Assembly: GCF_004000275.1 (NCBI RefSeq)
Contig: NZ_RCIP01000002.1
Location: 496,283-560,282, forward strand
Source of the DNA: Saccharospirillum alexandrii
GTDB lineage: Bacteria > Pseudomonadota > Gammaproteobacteria > Pseudomonadales > Natronospirillaceae
Direction of reading: 5' to 3'
Length of the DNA: 64,000 bases
The notes beneath the pieces were generated by a model. It made no database searches and had not been told where the DNA came from. It saw only the letters and a program-made list of their open reading frames with translations. Shown here in pieces: positions 9,157 to 20,141 of the stretch (positions within the stretch are counted from its first letter, which is position 1; every line of letters starts with the position of its first letter). Position numbers and translations under genes: made by a program.

Positions 9157-10794
9157 ATGGGTGTTCTGATTCAACTGGCCGGCGCCATTGCCCTGCTGCT
9201 GTGGGGCATACGCATGGTCCAAACCGGTTTCAGCCGGCTGCTGGGCAGCCGCATGGAACGTCTGCTGCGCAAAACCACCCGCAATCGCCCACTCGCCTTC
9301 AGCAGCGGTGTCAGCGCGGCGTTTCTGTTGCAATCCTCGACGGCGGTTGTGTTGATGGTCGGCGGCTTTACCGCCTCCAACATGATGACGCTTACGGCGG
9401 CACTGGCCACCGTACTCGGCGCTGAATTCGGCGCCAGCCTGGCGGCGTTTCTGCTCAACCTCGATGTTCAGGCGCTGGCGTTACCGCTGGTACTGCTCGG
9501 TTTTGTCTTTTTCAAAAACAGCACAAGCAGGGCCTGGAAACACACCGGGCGCATTACCATTGGTGTTGGTCTGGTGTTGCTGTCCCTTGATCTGATTGGC
9601 CAGTCCACCTCGATGCTGAGCCACAGCGATATCACGACGCTGATCATCAACCGGGTAGAATCCGACTCGGCACTGGCCATTACCATGCTGGCCATTCTGA
9701 CCTGGCTGATTCACTCCACCCTGGCCAGCGTGTTGCTGATTGCCCAGTTTGTCAGCGACGATGCGATCAGCATGAATGCGGGGCTGTTTATGTTGCTGGG
9801 TGCGAACCTCGGCGGTGCTATGCCCGCCTTGGTCGCCGGCTGGTCGCTGAACCGCAAGGGCCGACAGGTGGTGATCGGCAATCTGATCTTCCGCGGTATC
9901 GCCATGGTACTTGGTTTGCTGATGTTGACGCTGACGGCCGGGCATCTGAGCGACTTCCTGCCCGGCGGCTCTGTTGGCGTCGTCGTCGCGCACAGTCTAT
10001 TGAATCTGATCAACGGCCTGCTGCTCCTGCTGTTCCTGCCCTGGTTGCTGCCGCTGATCAGCCGCACGGCCCCCGGCGAGGAAGAAGGCACCGATTTGTC
10101 GCAGGAAGACGAGATGCCCATTTACCTCGCCATTGACGATATTCACAACCCGCGCCGGGCAATCGCCAACGTGCGCAACGAGGCGATGCACATTGCCGAT
10201 GTTGTGTTTCGCATGCTGAACAACAGCATGGATGCGTTTGACGACAAGGATCTGGCCCGCCAGATCAGTGAACTCGACGACGACATCGACCGGCTGCATC
10301 GCGAAGCCCTGAATTACATTCTGTCGATCGATAAGTCGGATCATTCCCATTCGACGCAACCGCTGCGCCGTGAAATCATCATCTACATGACCAACCTGGA
10401 ACACATTGGCGACATCATCGATGCCAGTCTGATGCACCAGGCGCGCACCAAAGTGCGCAACAATGTGGCGTTCAATGCTGAAGAAAAAGCCGTACTCAAC
10501 CGATTGCACGATGAGCTGGTCGATGCGTTTCGTCTGTCGCAAGCGGTATTTACGAGCGATAGCCTGACCCTCGCCCAGGACTTGCTCGCCGTGAAGCGCA
10601 ATTACCGTACCGAAATCATGGCCGCGCGCCATGCTCACCTCGACCAGTTGGGCGGCCACCATTCGGAAAACCTTCTGTCGACTCAGATCTTCATCGACGT
10701 ACTGCGCGATATGCAACGCATCTGTTCCCACCTGACAGCGGTGGCCTACCCGGTGATCAAGCGCAAGAAAGCCGAAGTCGCCTCGACTGAATAA
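9157..10794 (+). CDS. Na/Pi cotransporter family protein with PhoU-like domain (YjbB/NptA type)
   Basis: This is a 545-aa inner-membrane phosphate carrier. The N-terminal 320 residues are hydrophobic and contain the duplicated Na/Pi-carrier repeats, with the hallmark QSSTA at about residue 58 and a second, partly degenerate repeat (NLGGAMPALVAGW). Residues 335-535 form a soluble helical PhoU-like domain. Placed last in the glycerol-3-phosphate operon, it could remove surplus phosphate left after the carbon is used. Phosphate export has been reported for E. coli YjbB. The direction of transport cannot be read from sequence. Confidence 0.83.
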   Translation: MGVLIQLAGAIALLLWGIRMVQTGFSRLLGSRMERLLRKTTRNRPLAFSSGVSAAFLLQSSTAVVLMVGGFTASNMMTLTAALATVLGAEFGASLAAFLLNLDVQALALPLVLLGFVFFKNSTSRAWKHTGRITIGVGLVLLSLDLIGQSTSMLSHSDITTLIINRVESDSALAITMLAILTWLIHSTLASVLLIAQFVSDDAISMNAGLFMLLGANLGGAMPALVAGWSLNRKGRQVVIGNLIFRGIAMVLGLLMLTLTAGHLSDFLPGGSVGVVVAHSLLNLINGLLLLLFLPWLLPLISRTAPGEEEGTDLSQEDEMPIYLAIDDIHNPRRAIANVRNEAMHIADVVFRMLNNSMDAFDDKDLARQISELDDDIDRLHREALNYILSIDKSDHSHSTQPLRREIIIYMTNLEHIGDIIDASLMHQARTKVRNNVAFNAEEKAVLNRLHDELVDAFRLSQAVFTSDSLTLAQDLLAVKRNYRTEIMAARHAHLDQLGGHHSENLLSTQIFIDVLRDMQRICSHLTAVAYPVIKRKKAEVASTE

Positions 10795-10931
10795 CATCAG
10801 GCGCAGAGGACAAGCCGTTTCAGTGACAGCCTCCTTATACCAATTAGTTAGCAGTAGATTCTTTTTAATTCATTTATAGAATCATCGGCCTTGGTTACTC
10901 TTGGGGTTTTCCGAGCGGGAGCACCCCCTGA

Positions 10932-12701
10932 ATGACCTGGCAAGGCTGCGCCACCATTGCACTGGCATTGATCGCCCTGGCGGCGATGGCCAGCGGTCGT
11001 TATGCGCCGCATTGGGTAATGCTGGCAGTGATGATTGTGCTCAGTGCCAGCGGCATTATCAGCCCCGAAGCCGCCCTTGCCGGGTTCAGCAACACCGGCG
11101 TGATGACCGTGGCTGCCTTGTTTGTGGTCGCCGCCGGCATTCATAACTCGGGCGGTGTGGATGTACTGGTGCACCGCTTTCTGGGCCGGCCCGCCTCTAC
11201 CCGAAGCGCCCAGGCGCGCATTATCTTCCCGGTCGCGCTGCTCAGTGGCTTTCTGAACAACACCCCCGTCGTTGCGACGCTGATTCCGGCCATTCACGCC
11301 TGGTGCCGCCGTATTGGCATTGCCCCGTCCAAACTGATGATTCCGCTGAGCTATGCCGCCATTCTGGGTGGCACTCTCACGCTGATGGGCACCAGCACCA
11401 ATCTGGTGGTCAACGGCCTGTACCGGGATCTGACCGGTGATACCTCACTGTCGCTGTTTTCCATCACCGCCATTGGCCTACCCGTGGCGCTGATTGGCCT
11501 GGTCGCCATTATCTGGGTCTTTCCCCGGGTTCTACCGGAGCGGCAGGATGCCCAGAAATTTGGTTCACTGCGGGAGTTTACGCTGGAAGTGCGGGTGAAC
11601 CCGACCGGGCCCCTGGTGGGTAAAACCGTCGATTCGGCCGGTTTGCGTAACCTCGACCGCTTGTATCTGGTCGAGATTGAACGCCAGGGCAGCGTGGTGA
11701 CGGCGGTGCCTTCGGAAGAGCGACTGATGGGCGGCGACCGCCTGGTATTTGCCGGGGAAACCCAGGCCATTTCCGACCTGTTACGCATTCAGGGCATTGT
11801 GCCTTCCACCCACGATGACGAGCCCAGCCTCGACCAGCACCGGGCCGAGCGCCGTCTGGTTGAAGCGGCGCTCTCGCCCCGGTCTGATGTCATTGGCCAG
11901 ACCATTCGCGATGCCCGCTTTCGGGACCGCTTTGGCGCTGTGGTACTGGCCGTGGCCCGTCACGGTAAACGAGTGCAGGGGAATCTGGGCAACATTCGGC
12001 TGCAAGCGGGCGATGTGCTGTTGCTGGAAGCCCGGCCGGCTTTTGTCAGCCGCCAGCACTACGCTCAGGATTTCCTGCTGATCAACGATCTCGAGACCGA
12101 GCGCCCGCGTCACGATAAAGCGGGCCTCGCCTGGGTGATACTGACTGCCGTGGTTCTCAGTGCCACGTTCGGCCTGCTGAGCATTCTCAATGCGGCGCTG
12201 CTGGGAGCCTCAGCCATGATTGCTACCGGCTGCCTGCGTGTCAGCCAGATTCAGAAAAGCCTGGATGCGCCTGTACTGCTAACCATTGCGGCCTCGTTCG
12301 CACTGGGTAACGCGCTGCAGATAACCGGAGCGGCCGCAGTAATCGCCCAGTGGCTGGTGTCACTGAGTGGCGGCGATACCCTGCTGATGCTGATCATGGT
12401 GTATTTTACCGTATCGGTGCTGACCGAAATCATCACCAACAACGCCGCAGCCGTGGTGATGGTGCCCATTGTTCTGTCGATTACCAGTGCCGCGAACGTA
12501 GCCGCCGAACCCTTTATCATCGCTGTGATGATGGCCGCCTCGGCCAGCTTCGCCACCCCGCTCGGCTACCAGACAAACCTCATGGTCATGGGGCCAGGCG
12601 GTTACCGGTTCAGCGACTATCTGAAGGTCGGCCTGCCCATGAACCTCCTGATTGGCGCGTCAACTCTGGTGGTGATCAGCCTGCGCTACGGCCTGATTTG
12701 A
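10932..12701 (+). CDS. SLC13/DASS-family permease with two TrkA-C domains
   Basis: This is a 589-aa ion-coupled anion permease. The hydrophobic half-repeats carry the family's Asn-rich hairpins (LNNTPVVATLIP, TSTNLVVNGLYR in the first half; ITNNAAAVVMVP, YQTNLMVMGPG in the second). Between them, at about residues 200-370, are two soluble RCK_C/TrkA-C domains that normally gate by ligand or nucleotide. Substrates in the family include sulfate and C4-dicarboxylates; nothing here decides between them. A 137-base gap separates it from the Na/Pi gene. Confidence 0.83.
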   Translation: MTWQGCATIALALIALAAMASGRYAPHWVMLAVMIVLSASGIISPEAALAGFSNTGVMTVAALFVVAAGIHNSGGVDVLVHRFLGRPASTRSAQARIIFPVALLSGFLNNTPVVATLIPAIHAWCRRIGIAPSKLMIPLSYAAILGGTLTLMGTSTNLVVNGLYRDLTGDTSLSLFSITAIGLPVALIGLVAIIWVFPRVLPERQDAQKFGSLREFTLEVRVNPTGPLVGKTVDSAGLRNLDRLYLVEIERQGSVVTAVPSEERLMGGDRLVFAGETQAISDLLRIQGIVPSTHDDEPSLDQHRAERRLVEAALSPRSDVIGQTIRDARFRDRFGAVVLAVARHGKRVQGNLGNIRLQAGDVLLLEARPAFVSRQHYAQDFLLINDLETERPRHDKAGLAWVILTAVVLSATFGLLSILNAALLGASAMIATGCLRVSQIQKSLDAPVLLTIAASFALGNALQITGAAAVIAQWLVSLSGGDTLLMLIMVYFTVSVLTEIITNNAAAVVMVPIVLSITSAANVAAEPFIIAVMMAASASFATPLGYQTNLMVMGPGGYRFSDYLKVGLPMNLLIGASTLVVISLRYGLI

Positions 12702-12886
12702 TCGATCCGGGTCGTACCGGGCATTTTTCACTAGTACCGAACGCTGCATCCCCCTAAACTGGCCTCAGGATGCTCAAAAAACATCCTTCAGCACCCATTA
12801 AAACGCTGTCCGTAGCGGGGCCTTGACCGGGCACTTGCCTGAAGGAGTCGCGGCCAGCGTTACAAACAAAAACCCGGAGGATGGGG

Positions 12887-14015
12887 ATGCCGACCGTACT
12901 GAGTTTTGACGACCTGGATAACCTGATCGAAGGCGCCGCCTTTATGGGCAGCGGCGGCGGCGGCCCGCTGCCACTGGCGCGCAGTCTGCTGGCCACCATG
13001 AAGCAGCAAGGCATGAACCCAACGCTGGTGGAATGGGCTGAAGTACCCGGCAATTACCGGGTGGCAACCACCGCTGGTATTGGCTCGCCCAACGCGGCTG
13101 AGTCGGTCCAATCGCCCTTTACCATCGCCCCCAAACGCATGATTGAAGCCCTGGAGCAGGCGCTGGGATACTCAATTGAGTGTCTGATTCCCGGCGAAAC
13201 CGGCCCCATGAACAGCCTGATCCCGATGATGGCAGCCGCGCAATTGGGCATACCTGTGCTCAATGGCGACGGCGCTGGCCGGGCCATGTCTACGCTGGCA
13301 ATGAGTACTTTTAATGCCGTCGCGGCCACTCAGCCCTACCTGCTGGGTAATGAAACCGAAACCCAGGCCGACCAGGTCACTGCCCAGCTTACCGTGCAAT
13401 CGCCAGAGCAGGCCGATGCGCTGACGCGCGGCATTGTCAGCGAGGCCAGTTTCGGCTCAAGCGGTGCCTTTGCCACCTGGCCTTCGACCGCCAGCCAGCT
13501 GGGAAAAGTGGCGGTACAAGGCTCGGTCGGCCAGGCAATGGACGTCGGCCGCCTGCTGAAACAGGTGCGCGCGCAGGGAGCAGACCCGGTATCCGCCTTA
13601 CAGCAGTACTTTGGCAGCCGGATGCGTTGCCTTTATACCGGCAAGTTGACCCAAGTCGACAGCCACACCGCCCAGGGCTTTGACATTACCCAGGTGCGAA
13701 TGGCCAGCGACGGCCAGCCGGGGCTGACACTCTACGCCCTGAACGAATCGATGATGGCCTGGCGCGACGATCTGGCGCACCCGCTGGCCGTTGGGCCAGA
13801 CAGCTTGTGCTGGGTGACCGAAGACGGCGTACCCTTCTCAAATGCCACCCTGAATGACTACCTGAGCCCGACTGCACCGACCCTGCACCTGATTGGGCTC
13901 AGTGCCGTTCCCCAGTTGCTGACACCCAGCATTCTGGCAGCCTATCGGGCTGCGCTGCTGCCTATGGGCTACCCGGGCCCTTACCAGCCGTTGTCTTACT
14001 GGGAAGAAGCTGAAC

Positions 14016-14029
<14 letters not shown>
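12887..14029 (+). CDS. DUF917 family protein
   Basis: This is a 380-aa member of DUF917, a family related to hydantoinase/oxoprolinase-type proteins and S-methyl-thiohydantoin desulfurase. Typical segments are FMGSGGGGPL at the N terminus, GETGPMNSL and the GDGAGRAMST loop. I take ATG 12887 because GGAGG at 12876-12880 is then six bases upstream; ATG 12881 lies too close. The role is not established, although the family suggests an enzyme on a cyclic amide or thio compound. Its last 14 bases overlap the histidine kinase that follows, which is unusual company for an enzyme. Confidence 0.78.
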
Positions 14030-15527
<1,498 letters not shown>

Positions 15528-15644
15528 TTCAGCCGGCATGTCACCGGGTTCACATGGCAATGCATTGACCGCTCGCCAGAGGTGAGTTTGAACGATGTTC
15601 CCGGTACAGTGGGTCTACCCGTATGACGTTCAGGATTCTGCATC

Positions 15645-16595
15645 ATGTTGCGACTGTTTAAGCTCGACCAGAACACCATTCACCAGTTACCCAACGATGA
15701 ACTCACTGAAAGCAGCATTGCTGATGCCGACTGGCTGGACGCCCACGAACCCGATTCTGGCGAGCGCGAACTGATTAACGCGCTGATGCGTTCGGATCTG
15801 CCGCAAAGCAGTGATGTGTCACAAATTGAATCGTCCGCCCGCTACTTTGTAGACGACGAGGGCGTTCACGTTCACTCCCTGTTTTTAAGCCACTCGGAAG
15901 GCCGGCATAAAACCGCGACCGTTGCGTTTATTTTGCAACCCAAACGCCTGATCACGGTACGCGAAGGCAAGCTCGCCGACTTCCGCCTGCTGCGCTTGCG
16001 CGCTCGGCGCGGCCAGGTTGAAGCCGCGTCTCCATCCGAGCTGATGATGACCATTTTCGAACAGAAGGTGGAGAACCTGGCCGACTTCATTGAAGACATT
16101 CACCGGGATCTGGAAAGCGTCAGCAAGGTGGTTCTGGAAGAAGAGGATTCCGACCTGGAATGGGCGATTGACCAACTGGCCAAGCTGGAAGACAGCAATG
16201 GCAAGATCCGCCTGTGTCTGATGGATACGCAACGCTCCCTGACCTTCCTGCAACGCCAGGTGCGCAGCCGGCTCTCCACCTCGGAACTGTGCAATGAAGT
16301 GCTGCACGACATCGAGACCCTGCTGACTCACACCAGCTTTCTGTTCGACAAGATCAACTTTCTGATGGATTCCACCCAGGGGTTTATCAACATCAATCAG
16401 AACAAGATCATCAAGACGTTTTCCATCGCAGCGGTGGTGTTTTTGCCACCCACCCTGGTGGCCAGCATCTATGGCATGAACTTCAATGTCATGCCGGAAC
16501 TGAACTGGATGCTGGGCTACCCGATGGCACTGGTGTTAATGCTGGCCTCCGGCATTGCCCCCTATTGGTTCTTTAAGCACAAGGGTTGGTTGTGA
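15645..16595 (+). CDS. CorA/ZntB-family divalent cation transporter
   Basis: This is a 316-aa protein with a large soluble N-terminal funnel domain, a long helical stretch (about 110-240) and two C-terminal membrane segments. The pore signature YGMNF ends the first one (near residue 275). The family moves Mg, Co, Ni or Zn ions. It ends ten bases from the convergent yrbG-like gene. Specificity cannot be assigned; the GMN motif is shared by CorA and ZntB. Confidence 0.88.
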   Translation: MLRLFKLDQNTIHQLPNDELTESSIADADWLDAHEPDSGERELINALMRSDLPQSSDVSQIESSARYFVDDEGVHVHSLFLSHSEGRHKTATVAFILQPKRLITVREGKLADFRLLRLRARRGQVEAASPSELMMTIFEQKVENLADFIEDIHRDLESVSKVVLEEEDSDLEWAIDQLAKLEDSNGKIRLCLMDTQRSLTFLQRQVRSRLSTSELCNEVLHDIETLLTHTSFLFDKINFLMDSTQGFININQNKIIKTFSIAAVVFLPPTLVASIYGMNFNVMPELNWMLGYPMALVLMLASGIAPYWFFKHKGWL

Positions 16596-16605
16596 CGCAG
16601 GTTCA

Positions 16606-17574
16606 TCAGCTGAACATCGTGCTGATCAGGTATCCGGTGTAGGCAACATAAGCCGCCACCAAAGCTCCGCCTTCAACCCGATTAATGCGCCCCGGGCCAC
16701 GGAAACCATAGCCGAACAGGAACAGCAACAGTGTCAGACCGGCCATTACCATGATGTCACGCGAGAACACTTCGGGACCAACCGACAAGGGGCTGATTAA
16801 ACCGGCAATGCCGACAACCGCCAGGGTGTTGAACAGGTTTGACCCGATGATGTTGCCGATGGCGATGTCATGCTCACCTTTGCGGGCGGCGATAATCGAC
16901 GAGGCAAATTCAGGTAGTGAGGTGCCAACAGCCACGATGGTCAAACCGATGATCAGATCACTCACACCCAGACTCTGAGCAATGGACACCGCCCCCCAAA
17001 CCAGAATGCGTGAGCTGATAATCAACAGTACCAGACCAATACCCAGCCACATCAGGGCGCGCTTCAACGGCAGGGGTTGCGCCGTCAGCTCTTGTGCCAC
17101 CTCGGCTGCCAAAGCATCCGTTGGCTGACGCAGGCTTTGTCGAATGGTCCAGCCCATCAATCCCGCAAACACGGCAACCAGCACGACCGCATCCAGCCGG
17201 GTAAGTGTTCTATCCCAGATTTGCCAGGCAGCCAGAGCCGTTACCGCCATGAGAATCGGCAATTCTTTGCGCAGTACCTGAGAGTGCACAGCGATCGGGC
17301 TGATCAGCGCGGTAACGCCCAGAATCAACGCGATGTTGGTAATGTTCGAGCCATAGGCATTACCCAGCGCGATGCCCGGGTTTCCCTGACTGGCTGCCAG
17401 CGCCGAGACCACCATTTCCGGGGCCGATGTGCCGAAACCCACCACGACCATACCGATCAATAAGGGTGGCATGCCAAAATGACGCGCCGTTGAGGACGCG
17501 CCACCGACAAACCGGTCGGCACTCCAAACCAGCAGCATTAAGCCGAAGACGATGGCAAGAATGGGTAGAAACAT
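16606..17574 (-). CDS. Calcium/sodium antiporter, YrbG-like
   Basis: This is a 322-aa inner-membrane exchanger made of two inverted five-helix repeats. Each repeat has the Na_Ca_ex signature: GFGTSAPEMVVS in the first and VGTSLPEFASS in the second, with the ion-binding Glu residues in place. It expels calcium in exchange for sodium or protons in characterised relatives. It is a single gene, convergent with the CorA-like gene; the 213 bases upstream probably hold its promoter. Confidence 0.92.
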   Translation of the reverse strand: MFLPILAIVFGLMLLVWSADRFVGGASSTARHFGMPPLLIGMVVVGFGTSAPEMVVSALAASQGNPGIALGNAYGSNITNIALILGVTALISPIAVHSQVLRKELPILMAVTALAAWQIWDRTLTRLDAVVLVAVFAGLMGWTIRQSLRQPTDALAAEVAQELTAQPLPLKRALMWLGIGLVLLIISSRILVWGAVSIAQSLGVSDLIIGLTIVAVGTSLPEFASSIIAARKGEHDIAIGNIIGSNLFNTLAVVGIAGLISPLSVGPEVFSRDIMVMAGLTLLLFLFGYGFRGPGRINRVEGGALVAAYVAYTGYLISTMFS

Positions 17575-17787
17575 GGTGCTTCCCTGGTGTTCGTTTGCAG
17601 AGGCAGACTCGAATGAGTGCTGCGTGGCCGGGGTATCCCGACGCAGGGCAGTGTAGTCTGAAAAGCAGGGTTTAACAGGTGGATTTATCTCAATAGAAGC
17701 GCCAGCATCAGTTGAAGAAAGAGCCTGCGTTGTCAGCGCTGGCCCTGTTTGCTGGTTGCCATTGAGTTCACCTTGGTGGCTATACGA

Positions 17788-19197
17788 TCAACGTGAGTCA
17801 GCCAGCATCGCGGCTGCCGTGCGACCGGCAATGCCTCCCATCACAATGGCATGCAACAACCCGTTCCCCGACAGATACCCGGTATCGTTACTGCCAGAAA
17901 CACCGCGTGCGGCACCACCGGCTGCCAGGAGATTCGGCAACACCTCACCCGCTTTATCAACTACCCGGCCGTCTGGGGTAATCTCTAGCCCACCCTGGGT
18001 ATGGAACAAGGCTCCGGTGACCCGAATGGCGCAGTAAGGCGGTTTTAACAAATCCTGCGCCGCAAAGGTGCGACCAAACCGATCGCTCTGGCCACTCTCT
18101 GCGAGACTCGCCATCTCAGAAAATGTGGCTTGAAGGACGGCGAGGTCCATGTTCAATCCACGAGCCATGTCTTCTAGGGATTCGAAGGTCTTGACCGATC
18201 GCGTTGCCATCGCATTTTGATAGTCTTCAAACCGGGTCAGGTAATCATGAATACGTTCATCGTATACGTTCCAGGCGTGTTGAGTCGGCTGCGACAATAC
18301 TTTGGCGGCTTGCTCGGAATACCCGCCGTGCTCATTGGAAAAGCGATGACCATGGATATTGATCTGAATACCACCTTGCATCATCACCGCCCAGGAAATG
18401 AGGGTTTGCGGTGGGTCGGCGAGCGATCCATGCCCCTGAAAAGCCCCCAGATCTTTCAGACTGGCCCCCAGTTGCTCGCCCCAGCGAATGGCATCGCCCT
18501 GGTTCCCCTCGTGCCCATAGTAAAGGGCACGTTCCATCTGCGGCAGGTACTGTTTGACCAGAGTCTGATTACCGCCATACCCGTTACAAGCGAGCAAGAG
18601 CGTATCACAGCCCAATGTTTCACGAGATCCATCCGGCTGTTCATAGGTCAGGCCGGTAATCCGACCGTCGGCCTTCGCATAAAGATCCGTCACCAGCGCA
18701 TCCGTGATAATGTCGATACCCGCGTTTTCAGCGGCCGTCAGCAAGGCGCCCATCAACTCTTCGCCGGTACGGCGAGGCGTGCAATGCATGCGTTCGGCAC
18801 TGTGACCCGGATACAAAAACCCTTGCACCAGCTCAAACGGAATATCGTGACGGTCAGCTAGCCATTCGATGATGCCCGCCGACTGCTCAGCAAGGGTAGT
18901 CACAATGGCTGGATCAGCTTCGTTACCATTCTTCTTTTGAATGTCGCCAGCCATAATGTCGGCAGAATCAACGACACCGACGGCCATCTGAAAGCGGGTA
19001 CCGGCAGCGGGCACAAAACCGGAGGACATGGATGTGCTGCCCCGTGGAAAGGCATCACGCTCAAGCACCACCAGTTCAATGCCGGCTTCTTTGGCCGCCA
19101 GTGCCGCCACCAGTCCACAGGCACCGGCGCCGACAATGACCAGCGGCATGCTGAAGTCGAATTCAGACGGTTTACTCCCGGTATGCACCGCACTCAT
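17788..19197 (-). CDS. FAD-dependent oxidoreductase, fumarate-reductase/ketosteroid-dehydrogenase type
   Basis: This is a 469-aa flavoprotein, last gene of the minus-strand catabolic arm. I start it at ATG 19197, which overlaps the preceding stop by four bases (ATGA), rather than at the longer frame beginning at 19269. It has an N-terminal Rossmann motif VIVGAGACGL, then ERDAFPRGSTSMSSGF, and the C-terminal FAD-closing segment GSNDTGYLSGNGL. Family members reduce or oxidise C-C bonds next to carbonyl groups (fumarate, 3-ketosteroids, aspartate). The substrate here is unknown, but the neighbours point to an unsaturated dicarboxylic or keto acid. Confidence 0.85.
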   Translation of the reverse strand: MSAVHTGSKPSEFDFSMPLVIVGAGACGLVAALAAKEAGIELVVLERDAFPRGSTSMSSGFVPAAGTRFQMAVGVVDSADIMAGDIQKKNGNEADPAIVTTLAEQSAGIIEWLADRHDIPFELVQGFLYPGHSAERMHCTPRRTGEELMGALLTAAENAGIDIITDALVTDLYAKADGRITGLTYEQPDGSRETLGCDTLLLACNGYGGNQTLVKQYLPQMERALYYGHEGNQGDAIRWGEQLGASLKDLGAFQGHGSLADPPQTLISWAVMMQGGIQINIHGHRFSNEHGGYSEQAAKVLSQPTQHAWNVYDERIHDYLTRFEDYQNAMATRSVKTFESLEDMARGLNMDLAVLQATFSEMASLAESGQSDRFGRTFAAQDLLKPPYCAIRVTGALFHTQGGLEITPDGRVVDKAGEVLPNLLAAGGAARGVSGSNDTGYLSGNGLLHAIVMGGIAGRTAAAMLADSR

Positions 19198-20141
19198 GAC
19201 GATGCCTCGCGACCAGAGCCCTGTTGTCCCTGAAAGGCCTGAAGTATCTCGCCAGAACCGGTCTGCCAAACAGCGTCATGACCGGACACGTACTCCAGAA
19301 CCTCTTCGAGGCATCCAATACGATGCGGTTGCCCCATCATCCAGGGGTGGATATTCAGCCCCAGCATCCGCCCACCCTGAGTAGCCGACTCTTCCAACAG
19401 AAAATCGAAGGCGTCTTTTACCTGTTGCACCCAGGAATCTTCCGAATGCAGGTTGTTGCCAATGACGAACTGGTCTTCAAGCTCAGTGGGCAGCGGCATC
19501 ATCATTAGGTCGCCCTGTTCGGTCCGGAACGGGTACGGCATTTCGTCGTTGACCCAGTCGCAACAGTACCGAACGCCTTCAGCGGTCAACAAATCCGGCG
19601 TATTCTCACTCTGGTTTTTGGCCGGGCTCAGCCAACCGTCGATGGACTGACCGCTGTGTTTGCGAAGCGTGTCGAGCGTGCGTTTGATCTGCTCCGCCTC
19701 CTCGGCTTTATCCTGCCCACCGTAGTGCAAATGATCCATGTTCCAGCCATGGGCCAGCAGCTCAGCACCGGTATCGGCGAGGCGACTCAACAGACTCGGG
19801 TACCGTTCGGCTATCTGTCCGTTCAGCGCAAACGTGGGCGTGACGTTGTACCGGTCGAAGGCTTTCAAGAACCGGTAAATGCCCACCCGGTTCCCGTAGT
19901 CGCGCAAGGAATAGTGTCGCAAATCCGGGTACGGCATCGTCATGCCGTTTGGCACCTTAAACGGAATGCCACGCTGATTGAGCGGATAGAACTCAACCGA
20001 TACATTCACCCACACCGCTAATCGTTTGCCATTGGGCCACTGAACCGGGGGGCGATCGGTCAACATCGACCAGTCGTAGCGGTTGTGGTCATTGCCGTAC
20101 TGGCGCCAGGGGTAGTCGAGGTAGTCGTCTGGCAAGCTCAT
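19194..20141 (-). CDS. Polysaccharide deacetylase-fold hydrolase, PuuE-like (copy 1)
   Basis: This 315-aa protein has the NodB/polysaccharide-deacetylase fold as modified in the PuuE allantoinase group. The usual first-motif DD is replaced by VNVSVEFYPL, a His motif appears as AHGWNMDHLH, and a late NIHPWMMGQPHR segment is present. Such proteins hydrolyse cyclic or linear amides rather than chitin. It overlaps the next gene upstream by one base and the FAD gene downstream by four, so all are one transcript. It is clearly a paralogue of the adjacent gene; the pair may form a mixed complex. Confidence 0.82.
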   Translation of the reverse strand: MSLPDDYLDYPWRQYGNDHNRYDWSMLTDRPPVQWPNGKRLAVWVNVSVEFYPLNQRGIPFKVPNGMTMPYPDLRHYSLRDYGNRVGIYRFLKAFDRYNVTPTFALNGQIAERYPSLLSRLADTGAELLAHGWNMDHLHYGGQDKAEEAEQIKRTLDTLRKHSGQSIDGWLSPAKNQSENTPDLLTAEGVRYCCDWVNDEMPYPFRTEQGDLMMMPLPTELEDQFVIGNNLHSEDSWVQQVKDAFDFLLEESATQGGRMLGLNIHPWMMGQPHRIGCLEEVLEYVSGHDAVWQTGSGEILQAFQGQQGSGREASS

